A stretch of DNA of 24,649 bases, taken from positions 1 to 24,649 of the forward strand of contig JAAEPW010000096.1 in assembly GCA_024232355.1 (NCBI GenBank), read 5' to 3'. Below the pieces are notes generated by a model. The model was not told the DNA's origin. It worked only from the letters and a program-made list of their open reading frames with translations, and made no database searches. The DNA comes from Chloroflexota bacterium (lineage in GTDB: Bacteria > Chloroflexota > Anaerolineae > B4-G1). A program made the position numbers and the translations under genes. Positions 15,938 to 23,055 of the stretch are shown here, piece by piece. Numbering within the stretch: position 1 is the stretch's first letter; every line of letters starts with the position of its first letter.

Positions 15938-16573
15938 ATGATGAAAGAATACGTAAACCAAGCTTACCTGCCCACCTACGATGGTTGCTATGTGTGTGGG
16001 CAAGCTCATCCGCGGGGCCTGCGAATCCGCTTTTTTGCTGGTCTTTTAGGCCAAGTACACGCGCAATTCAGGCCTGATTGTACGCAGACCAGCTATCAGG
16101 GTATCGTCCACGGCGGTGTGATCAGCACCCTGCTAGATGAGCTCTTGGGCTGGCCCATCGCCTTGCAAACTGGGCGCATGTCTTTGACAGGTGAATTGAC
16201 CGTGCGCTTTGTCAAACCTATGCACGCGGGGCACACGTATCTGGCCACTGCCCACCCCGGTACCGACCAGGGTAAATACTGGGTCGGAGAAGGTCATGTC
16301 CATGACGAAAACGGCGAAACGTATGCCAAGGCACGTGGCAAATACTTTCTCCTCTCGACAGAACAAACCGCCATCGTTGCCGATGCCCTCACCTATCAAC
16401 CAGATGACGTGCCGGTGTTTCGATACAATACCCGACTGAGAGATAGAGAACAAGATACGGTGCTGGCAGAAGAATTTCGCACACCTGACGCAGCGAGCGC
16501 TATTCATACAGCCAACCACTTGAATGTATTGGGGAAAAATTCCCGCCAAATCGAATTACAGCAAGAGGTATAA
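15938..16573 (+). CDS. PaaI/4HBT-type hotdog thioesterase
   Basis: The protein is 211 residues. CYVCGQAHPRGLRIRF (17-32) followed by GIVHGGVISTLLDELLGW (55-72) is the hallmark of hotdog-fold acyl-CoA thioesterases of the PaaI type; the HGG and the acidic residue in LLDE form the active site. ELTVRFVKPMHAGH and AKARGKYFLL complete the fold. About 50 C-terminal residues after the hotdog domain are low in structure and unusual. GGAGG lies seven bases before the ATG. The methyltransferase-like gene begins one base after the stop. It probably hydrolyses an acyl-CoA; the chain type cannot be told. Confidence 0.85.
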   Translation: MMKEYVNQAYLPTYDGCYVCGQAHPRGLRIRFFAGLLGQVHAQFRPDCTQTSYQGIVHGGVISTLLDELLGWPIALQTGRMSLTGELTVRFVKPMHAGHTYLATAHPGTDQGKYWVGEGHVHDENGETYAKARGKYFLLSTEQTAIVADALTYQPDDVPVFRYNTRLRDREQDTVLAEEFRTPDAASAIHTANHLNVLGKNSRQIELQQEV

Positions 16574-16574
16574 A

Positions 16575-17132
16575 ATGGAACGAGCCATCACTACCACCAT
16601 ACCACTTGTTTTTTTGGCCAACCTGTTCATCAGTGAAGCCCTGTTCAAACAAAGGGGCATCAACATTGATGGGCATCCCCCAATCGACAAGAAACCATTT
16701 TACACTGCCAAATATTCGGTGATTCTGATTTGGGCCGGCATGTCTCTTCAAAGCTGGAGAATCGGGTTTCAGGTGTCTGCAAGTCCCTCTTTCCTACAAC
16801 AGACATCCCTGTGCCTGTGGGTTGTAGGATTTACCATTCTGTTTCTCGGCAAAGTCAACCTTGGCAGGGATTTCAGACTTGGTTCTGCGAACGAAACGAC
16901 CTCTCTCAGAATTGATGGACTGTATCGATTCAGCAGAAACCCAATGTACGTCGGTCTCTACTCGACGATCGTGGCCTCAATTCTGTACACGCGGAACCCT
17001 GTACTACTCGCGCTTGGATTGTTCATTATCATTGTCCATCACAAGATCGTCCTGGCCGAAGAAGGCTGGCTGCTCGATACGTTTGGGCAGGATTACGAAC
17101 GGTATCGTAGAAAAGTAAAGAGATATATTTGA
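16575..17132 (+). CDS. Isoprenylcysteine carboxyl methyltransferase-like membrane protein
   Basis: The protein is 185 residues with about four or five membrane segments (1-20, 45-62, 78-92, 125-157). The signature GLYRFSRNPMYVGLY (115-129) and the C-terminal HHKIVLAEEGWLLDTFGQDYERYRRKVKRY (155-184) are typical of the ICMT/phospholipid methyltransferase group, which use SAM to methylate membrane-bound substrates. The natural substrate of bacterial members is generally unknown. The ATG at 16575, one base after the thioesterase stop, is preferred to an in-frame ATG 51 bases earlier because AGAGGT lies before it and the earlier one falls inside the thioesterase gene. It ends the TetR-controlled operon. 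Confidence 0.85.
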   Translation: MERAITTTIPLVFLANLFISEALFKQRGINIDGHPPIDKKPFYTAKYSVILIWAGMSLQSWRIGFQVSASPSFLQQTSLCLWVVGFTILFLGKVNLGRDFRLGSANETTSLRIDGLYRFSRNPMYVGLYSTIVASILYTRNPVLLALGLFIIIVHHKIVLAEEGWLLDTFGQDYERYRRKVKRYI

Positions 17133-17152
17133 GAATGCACAGCATCCCCCCC

Positions 17153-17169
17153 CCCACTCCGTGGGCTTT
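17153..17169 (+). terminator. Weak terminator after the TetR operon, next to a C10 run
   Basis: CCCAC-TCC-GTGGG (17153-17165) is followed by CTTTT. The stem is only five pairs. It overlaps a run of ten C residues (17146-17155), which could also be a sequencing-error hotspot. Confidence 0.4.
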
Positions 17170-17228
17170 TAGAGCCTTCGAAGGAAGGTTGAGCTTTGAC
17201 CAGGGCAGTTCAGTGTCCTGCGGACTTG

Positions 17229-18407
17229 TCAGCTTGTCAAGACATTGTCTAGATTCTCCAAAAGCTGGGCAATGTCTTTTTCTTCTATTGTCAGAGGAGG
17301 ATAAAATCGCAAAAGATTCGCCGTAGGTTTGTATCCAACGATAAACCCTCTTTTCAAAAGCTCATGATACACCGAGTCTAACGAGAAATGCTCGTTGTTG
17401 GCCTCAAATTCCATCGCTATCATCAACCCTCTGCCACGCACTTGTTTGACCACATTGTGCCGCTTTCCAACGAGTTCCAGTTCTTGCAAAAATCGAGCAC
17501 CCACCCGGCTGCTTCTCTCAACTAATCCTTCCTCTCGCATAACCGTGATAACCTCTTTGGCTACGGCACAACCCAACGGGTCATTTTGGTGGGATTGGGC
17601 ATAACGAAATCCGCTGTTTGTCAACCGGTCCACTACGTCATCCGTCATCGCGACAGCACTCACCGGATATCCATTGCCCAACCCTTTTCCCACGGCAACG
17701 ACATCTGGTTCAAGCGCATAATGTTGAAACCCAAACCATGCCCCGGTACGCCCCATCCCCGTTGTGACTTCATTGACGACGACGAGGCCGCGGTTTTGTT
17801 TGACCGTGCTTGCGAGAGTTTGCACGAGTTGTTTTGGAGGAAACTTGACCAACCCCGACATGCTTCCTGGCTCAAACACCAGCCCCCCGATGCGCTCGAA
17901 AGGAATCTCTCTCAGATGGCTGCATTGAGGATCACATTCGTCCGAGCGAGGGCAAGTGATACATAGAGTCCAATCAAAGCAAACCCATTCTTTCAAATTT
18001 TTTCTTCCAGCCGAGCCAAAAGCGGCTAGGTACGAATCCGACAAGGTAAGAAGCAGCGGTCGCTCTGTGATACGCTTTGTCATCTGCACACTAAACTCGA
18101 CAACCTCGCTACCCGAACACAAAAAGACACACTTGCCGTCAGAGATCGCGACAGTGTTCAGAACCTTTGCTGCTGCTTTTTCAACGAGAACATTGGTGTA
18201 GCGATAGTTTATGTGAGCGATCCGCTCCATCTGCGTGCGTATGACTTGATTGACTTGCGGATGACTATGCCCCAACGCGGTGCACCACACGCCTGATTCA
18301 AAGTCGATATACCTCTTGTCTTGCGAGTCATACAAGTAACAACCCTGCGCCCGCACCATATCTGTTTTGACCAATTTGTACCCAGAGCATCTCAGAACGT
18401 GACTCAT
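17229..18407 (-). CDS. Class III PLP aminotransferase with a cysteine cluster
   Basis: The protein is 392 residues, of usual length for the class. ESGVWCTALGHSHP, FLCSGSEVVEF (PLP phosphate cup near 98-101), VGKGLGNGYPVSAVAM (PLP Lys241) and QSHQNDPLGCAVA identify it. Two features are unusual. NEVTTGMGRTG (212 onward) has Asn212 where most members have the Asp that pairs with the PLP ring nitrogen. Residues 143-162 hold five Cys spaced C-x5-C-x2-C-x5-C-x3-C, which could bind a metal or iron-sulfur cluster. The amino donor is not known. Its ATG overlaps the transporter stop as ATGA, with GGAGAGG upstream, so it is translated with the EamA gene. Confidence 0.85.
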   Translation of the reverse strand: MSHVLRCSGYKLVKTDMVRAQGCYLYDSQDKRYIDFESGVWCTALGHSHPQVNQVIRTQMERIAHINYRYTNVLVEKAAAKVLNTVAISDGKCVFLCSGSEVVEFSVQMTKRITERPLLLTLSDSYLAAFGSAGRKNLKEWVCFDWTLCITCPRSDECDPQCSHLREIPFERIGGLVFEPGSMSGLVKFPPKQLVQTLASTVKQNRGLVVVNEVTTGMGRTGAWFGFQHYALEPDVVAVGKGLGNGYPVSAVAMTDDVVDRLTNSGFRYAQSHQNDPLGCAVAKEVITVMREEGLVERSSRVGARFLQELELVGKRHNVVKQVRGRGLMIAMEFEANNEHFSLDSVYHELLKRGFIVGYKPTANLLRFYPPLTIEEKDIAQLLENLDNVLTS

Positions 18408-19348
18408 ATCCTCTCCTCATGAATTCTCATAAAGACTACACCGGTCAGGATCATCAGACTACCGCCGAGCTGCATTCTGTTCAGGCGCTCTCCGAGCCAT
18501 AGATAGGCAATCGTGGCGGTAAAGACCGGTTCCATGGTGACGATCAGGTTGGCGACGCTAGAGGGCAGGTAGCCCAGGCTGACGTTGTACAGTCCAAAAC
18601 CCACCACTGTGGGTCCCGCTGCCAGCAGGAACAGAATACCCCAACCAGATATGGCGTTCCCCAACCAAAAAAAGTCGGTCAGATGGACAGCCTTGCCAAG
18701 CAAAAGCTCCTTTGGCAGCAGATTAAAAAGCAACAAAAAGATGGCGGCAAAACCAAAAGTGTAGAGCAAAGTCGTCTAAGGATTCAGACCGCGCTGAGAA
18801 GCCGAGCGGCCCATCAGGCTGTAGATGGCGTAGCACAGCCCGGGAATCGTCCCGGTCAAAATTCCCACCACGTTGGTTCTCCAAGCCGCCGGATCCAATG
18901 CCTCAGAGACCAAGATACAGCCACCCAAACTGAGAGCAACCGCCAGGAGCTTGACCCAATCCAGGCGTTCTTTGAACAACCACCGACCCAACAGAGCAGT
19001 GAACCCTGCTGAACAGTAAACCAGCACGGTGGCAATGGCTGCACCGTTCAGGGCGACCGACATGGTCCACAGTGCGTTAAAGATTGCTAGCACGAGGCCG
19101 TAGACGATCAGATAGAACAGATGCTGGCGCTCCACCCGTAACAAGTGAGGACGCAGCAGACCCAGTACGGGCAGCAACGTGAGAGCCGTCAAGCTGTCTC
19201 GCCAAAAGGCCAAGACCAGTGGAGGCATGTGGTAAGCTTGAGTCAGGTGCCGGATGAGAATAGCCGTGGTCGACAGGATAGCCGCGCTGGCCATAGCGAT
19301 TGTATAGCCACGAGTAAGATTCAGATTGTTGCAAGTACAAGTCGTCAT
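18404..19348 (-). pseudogene. EamA (DMT) family transporter interrupted by an in-frame TAG
   Basis: Read through, the gene gives 314 residues, the normal length for EamA transporters with ten membrane helices in two repeats. A TAG at 18776-18778 cuts it after residue 190, at RGLNP-stop-TTLLYTFGF. The frame is otherwise open on both sides and the family has Trp (TGG) at this place in NPWTTLxYTFGF, so a single G to A change explains the stop. The second half cannot easily be made alone; its first usable start would be a TTG just after the stop. Either the gene is recently inactivated, the base call is wrong, or the stop is read through. The start at 19348 has GAGAGG upstream. The gene lies divergent from the MocR regulator and overlaps the aminotransferase gene. 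The likely cargo is an amino acid or amine. Confidence 0.8.
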
Positions 19349-19391
19349 ATTCTGGTTATCCTCTCTTTGAACTTGATACATTTTACAAGAG

Positions 19392-19475
19392 AATTGGCAT
19401 GATTTGTAGAGCCAATATGGATGAATATCTTCCAGGCCAATTCAATGGACCGGTCGAATATTTGCGAAATTGGCC
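19392..19475. promoter_or_regulatory. Repeated TTGGC/GCCAA sites in the divergent intergenic region
   Basis: The motif AATTGGC occurs four times in alternating directions: AATTGGC (19392-19398), GCCAAT (19411-19416), GGCCAATT (19435-19442) and AATTGGCC (19468-19475). The last two form an 8-bp inverted repeat. They lie between the EamA and MocR starts and are candidates for regulator binding. Confidence 0.4.
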
Positions 19476-19483
19476 TTATGGAA

Positions 19484-19513
19484 TGTGATAAAAGTGTGAT
19501 AAAATCATCACAC
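19484..19513. promoter_or_regulatory. Candidate MocR operator: direct repeat plus palindrome
   Basis: TGTGATAAAA occurs twice with an 11-base period (19484-19493 and 19495-19504). The second copy also forms a palindrome, GTGTGAT-N6-ATCACAC (19494-19513). It ends 22 bases before the MocR start codon. MocR regulators are known to bind direct repeats near their own genes, so this is the best candidate for autoregulation. Confidence 0.55.
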
Positions 19514-19535
19514 CAACCATTCGAGGAGAAAAACG

Positions 19536-21011
19536 ATGCGCATTCCGCTTGACCGTCAGAGCACGGTTCCCCTGTACCGGCAAATCGAAACGTTCTTGCG
19601 TCAGGGCATACTTTCGGGCAGCCTGGAACCTGACACACGCCTGCCCGCCACCCGTCAGCTTGCCGGGGACCTGGGTGTCAACCGTATCACGGTGGAGAAT
19701 GCCTACGCTGAACTAGAGGCCGATGGGTTGATTGCGGGGCGGGTCGGCAGCGGCACCTACGTCCTGCCGGCCTATTCCTTGCCGCCTCACCCCAAAGATA
19801 GCGCTAGCACATCCTGGCCGCCTTGGCAACGAGACGTCCAAACCACAAGCCAAGGCTTTGCAGAAATTATACCGGACAAAATGTTGCAAGCTGTTGAACA
19901 TTCTCATCCGATCAGTTTCGCGACCGGTGTCGGCGACTCTCACCTGTTCCCTGCCACAGAATTTCGCAAGATCATCCAAACCGTTATGCGCCGCGACGGA
20001 GTTGCCGCCCTGGAATATGGCGAACGCAACGGATATGCGCCTTTGCGCAGCACCATCGCCCACGTGTTGGCCAGCCAGGGGCTTCAGACAAGCCCCGAAA
20101 ACGTCCTCATCACTGCCGGTTCCCAACAGGCGCTGGCGTTGGTTGCCCGGCTCATCCTCAAAGCGGGCGACGTTGTCCTGGTGGAGAGCCCTACCTATGC
20201 CAGCGGGTTAGACCTGTTCCGCGCCCTCAACTTGCAAGTCGTAGGTATCCCCACCGACGAACGCGGCTTGCAGGTCAAAAAGCTGGAAGAGTTGCTCCGG
20301 CAACATGTTCCCAAACTGATCTATACCATCCCCAACTTTCAGAACCCGACCGGCACATGCTTGAGCAGTCCGCGCCGTCGCAAATTGATCGCTCTCGCGG
20401 ATCGCCATAACGTTCCCATTCTGGAAGATGATTTCGTGGGAGATTTGCGCTACGAGGGGCGCGCTCAGCCAGCCCTCAAAGCGCTGGACCCCGGCGGCAG
20501 GGTCATTTACGTCAGCACCTTTTCCAAAATGTTGATGCCGGGGCTGCGGGTGGGATTTCTGGTTGCCGAAGGGCCGGTCTATGACAGCTTGGTCAGTTAC
20601 AAGCGAGTTGACGATCTAGCGACCTCGAACCTGAACCAGCGCGCCTTGGAGGCTTTTGTGACCGTCGGGCGTTATCAGGCGCACCTGCGCCGCTCCTGCC
20701 GGGTCTACGGACAGCGGCGGGACGCCATGCTATCGGCCATCAATCGCTACCTGCCTGCCGGGGTGCGCGTCAACCCACCTCAAGGCGGACTGTTCGTCTG
20801 GCTGCGTTTGCCCGACGGTGTATCTTCCGAAAAGTTGCTCCCACTGGCCTGTGAGCAGGGCGTGGCTTTTGCGCCCGGCGGCAGATTCTTCCCGGACGGC
20901 TCGGATGGCGAACGTTACCTGCGCCTCAATTTTGCAGTTCAGTCGCCGGAGGATATTGAGGAGGGGATCAAGCGGCTGGGAAAGGTGACAAGGCTTGCTC
21001 TTACAGATTGA
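19536..21011 (+). CDS. MocR-type (GntR HTH plus aminotransferase) regulator
   Basis: The protein is 491 residues, full length for the MocR family. Residues 1-78 are a GntR winged helix (VPLYRQIETFLRQGIL, LPATRQLAGDLGVNRITVENAY, GLIAGRVGSGTYV). After a linker (80-115) follows a type I aminotransferase fold with ITAGSQQAL, NFQNPTG, ILEDDF and VSTFSKML, where Lys331 should hold PLP. MocR proteins use the PLP domain to sense an amine or PLP itself and activate neighbouring genes. The divergent EamA transporter and class III aminotransferase are the expected targets. GAGGAG lies seven bases before the ATG. The 3' end overlaps the convergent GNAT gene by 11 bases. Confidence 0.9.
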   Translation: MRIPLDRQSTVPLYRQIETFLRQGILSGSLEPDTRLPATRQLAGDLGVNRITVENAYAELEADGLIAGRVGSGTYVLPAYSLPPHPKDSASTSWPPWQRDVQTTSQGFAEIIPDKMLQAVEHSHPISFATGVGDSHLFPATEFRKIIQTVMRRDGVAALEYGERNGYAPLRSTIAHVLASQGLQTSPENVLITAGSQQALALVARLILKAGDVVLVESPTYASGLDLFRALNLQVVGIPTDERGLQVKKLEELLRQHVPKLIYTIPNFQNPTGTCLSSPRRRKLIALADRHNVPILEDDFVGDLRYEGRAQPALKALDPGGRVIYVSTFSKMLMPGLRVGFLVAEGPVYDSLVSYKRVDDLATSNLNQRALEAFVTVGRYQAHLRRSCRVYGQRRDAMLSAINRYLPAGVRVNPPQGGLFVWLRLPDGVSSEKLLPLACEQGVAFAPGGRFFPDGSDGERYLRLNFAVQSPEDIEEGIKRLGKVTRLALTD

Positions 21012-21585
21012 CCAAGAAACTATATCCATGCTGCTCAAATCCCAGGGACTTGTAAAACTCGTGCGCTGACTGTCGTTTGATATTGCTGGACAATGCCAGT
21101 TTGTAGCATCCCGCTTGACAGCATCGTTCCATAGCAAACTGCATCATTGCTTTCCCGATCCCGTGCCCTCGCCACTGCGAATGCACCACGACATCTTCCA
21201 CAATACCAGAAGGTGCTCCTCCATGTGCCAAGTTGTCCATAATCAAGAGGGCAAAAGCTCCGGCGACTGTATCCTCAAGTTCGGCGACATAGATGGCATA
21301 ATTGGGATAACGTTTCATCCGCTCGAAAATGCGTTCTGCATCGTTCAAGTCAAGGGGTTGATCGTCGCCGATTTCAAGGTCGGCATAAAGCGCCAGAATT
21401 GCCTCCAGGTCACTTTTTAATGCTTTTCTGATTGTAATACTCAGCCTACCCTTGCGAAGGTTGCGAATTGACTGTTGCTGTAGTGATTTTTGGTCAACGA
21501 AAGCATGTTTGGCCTGAAAAGCACTGTCGAACCTTTGCAAGGGTTCCATACCCGAGTAGTTACTTTTGATTATTATCGGCATCAT
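21001..21585 (-). CDS. GNAT family N-acetyltransferase
   Basis: The protein is 194 residues. From residue 48 (LSITIRKALKSDLEAILALY) it follows the GNAT fold, with the acetyl-CoA loop in VEDVVVHSQWRGHGIGKAMM and the C-terminal LALSSNIKRQSAHEFYKSLGFEQHGYSF. The first 47 residues are an extra N-terminal region with no recognised fold. The ATG pair at 21585/21582 has AGGAG seven bases upstream, inside the end of the preceding membrane protein gene, with which it overlaps by 26 bases. The substrate is unknown. It ends an operon of histidine phosphatase, membrane protein and GNAT. Confidence 0.85.
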   Translation of the reverse strand: MMPIIIKSNYSGMEPLQRFDSAFQAKHAFVDQKSLQQQSIRNLRKGRLSITIRKALKSDLEAILALYADLEIGDDQPLDLNDAERIFERMKRYPNYAIYVAELEDTVAGAFALLIMDNLAHGGAPSGIVEDVVVHSQWRGHGIGKAMMQFAMERCCQAGCYKLALSSNIKRQSAHEFYKSLGFEQHGYSFLVNL

Positions 21586-22168
21586 GGAGCAGCTCCTGCT
21601 CGTTGGAAGATTCGACGGAACGGAGAAAGGCTGATTGCTCTCGAACCTTTCGATAGTTCGCCAGGCTCAATTGTCGCCAGGCAAACCAATTGGCAAAGGC
21701 AAACAAACCGACGGCAATGTTGCAAAAGATCCCCAGCCCGACCCTCAATCTTCTGTCGCCAACCCAGGTCCAGATGAACATATTTTGGGTGATGAGGATT
21801 AGGATCGTATTCAACGTCCACCCCCGGCAGATTCTGAGCCTGCTCCGTCCGTATTCCAACAGGTTACCCAGACGTTCAGCGCGCGTGTAGATCAACCGCC
21901 GGTCGTCATAATACTCTTTTTTTGTCTCGTATACCTTTTTGCAGAGGGTTTGGCCCCACAGCTTTTCAAAGATCGTGTCGGCAATCCGGTCGACGACGAT
22001 GCCCAAGACGTATACCACAGCGGCCACTGGAATCAAGGCAACCAAGGAAACAACCTGCTCTGGCAAAATCCATTTGTAGCCAAAGATACTGAAAATGAGC
22101 AGGATCAGCCAGATGGCCGCGCCAATCCCAATAACCATCAATTCGACGAATAGGTCTGTAGTGCTCAT
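21560..22168 (-). CDS. Four-helix membrane protein, unknown function
   Basis: The protein is 202 residues. Four hydrophobic segments lie at about 8-30, 38-60, 118-136 and 143-165, separated by a charged stretch of about 55 residues (61-116, with ETKKEYYDDRRLIYTRAERL) and followed by a charged tail of about 35 residues. I do not recognise the family. AGGAGGT lies five bases before the ATG, one of the strongest SD sites in the window. It lies 20 bases after the histidine phosphatase gene and overlaps the GNAT gene. Confidence 0.7.
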   Translation of the reverse strand: MSTTDLFVELMVIGIGAAIWLILLIFSIFGYKWILPEQVVSLVALIPVAAVVYVLGIVVDRIADTIFEKLWGQTLCKKVYETKKEYYDDRRLIYTRAERLGNLLEYGRSRLRICRGWTLNTILILITQNMFIWTWVGDRRLRVGLGIFCNIAVGLFAFANWFAWRQLSLANYRKVREQSAFLRSVESSNEQELLHDADNNQK

Positions 22169-22188
22169 CTAGAACCTCCTGATAACGC

Positions 22189-22983
22189 TCATTTTGGACC
22201 TTTTGATGTGTCTGAAACAGGCAGCCAGTGTGGAATGGCATGCCCTAACCGTTTGCCTCGAAAATCTATTTGCCCGTGTGCATTCAGAATACTGGGGTCT
22301 CCAACGATGGCACGCAATGCACTTGTCACAAGTCCATGGGTAAATACCAGGCAGAGTGTCGCTTTCCCTGTTGCAAAGATCGTATTGATCTGCGTAATCA
22401 TTGCTGCGCTCCGAGCAAGCACGTCAAGAAAACTCTCTCCCCCGTCAAATTTGATCGAGGCATGTTGTGTGCGATATATTTGTGTGGTCTTTACTAGGTG
22501 ATCGAGCCCCGCTCTCTGCATCTCTTTGACCGAGAGACCGTCAGCCTGACCAAAATTCATTTCAGCTAACAACGCTTGTTCGTGGGAGGCAACTCGGCAT
22601 CCAGTGTGGTGAAACACGTGCTCGGCAAATATGTCCAGCGTGGCCTTGGCCCGTCCGAGAGGGCTTGCGAGAAGCATAATGTCACCGGTACGCATCATCT
22701 GATGACCCCGTGTGACCCCATAGCGATCACACAATTGAGCATACAGCGTCTGGGCGGCTTTTTCTGCTTGCTGGGTTCCGTGAGCGTTCAACTGATTTTC
22801 ACCAGCGTCACTCACTCCTTGGAGCACATGTCGAGTATTGGCATCTGTTTCCCCATGACGAATCAACACGATCGGCCCCTGCGCAGTGAGTACAGGTTCG
22901 GTCATATAGATGTGACCGGTCTCTTTGTCGAGAGCAATCCGATTCTTAAATTCAGGCAGAGGGTGTCGATCGTGTGGCATCAT
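22189..22983 (-). CDS. Histidine phosphatase (phosphoglycerate mutase-like) family protein
   Basis: The protein is 264 residues. LIRHGETDAN (Arg42, His43 nucleophile), ASPLGRAKAT (Arg111), AEMNFGQADG (Glu141 in the proton-donor region) and FTHG (His216) give the complete catalytic set of the branch-1 histidine phosphatases. It probably removes phosphate from a small molecule; the substrate cannot be told. About 35 residues precede the catalytic core, more than usual. AAAGGA lies before the ATG pair. It is the first gene of a three-gene unit with the four-helix membrane protein and the GNAT acetyltransferase. Confidence 0.85.
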   Translation of the reverse strand: MMPHDRHPLPEFKNRIALDKETGHIYMTEPVLTAQGPIVLIRHGETDANTRHVLQGVSDAGENQLNAHGTQQAEKAAQTLYAQLCDRYGVTRGHQMMRTGDIMLLASPLGRAKATLDIFAEHVFHHTGCRVASHEQALLAEMNFGQADGLSVKEMQRAGLDHLVKTTQIYRTQHASIKFDGGESFLDVLARSAAMITQINTIFATGKATLCLVFTHGLVTSALRAIVGDPSILNAHGQIDFRGKRLGHAIPHWLPVSDTSKGPK

Positions 22984-23055
22984 TCATTATTCCTTTCGCG
23001 CGATAATGAATATTTCAAAAGATGTGTACGAGTCTAATTATTATCGGATTTTCAA

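Noticed and set aside
18404..18769. Separate small membrane protein downstream of the transporter
   Set aside because: It is in the same frame as the first half and completes the EamA fold; it would need a TTG start without SD right after the TAG.
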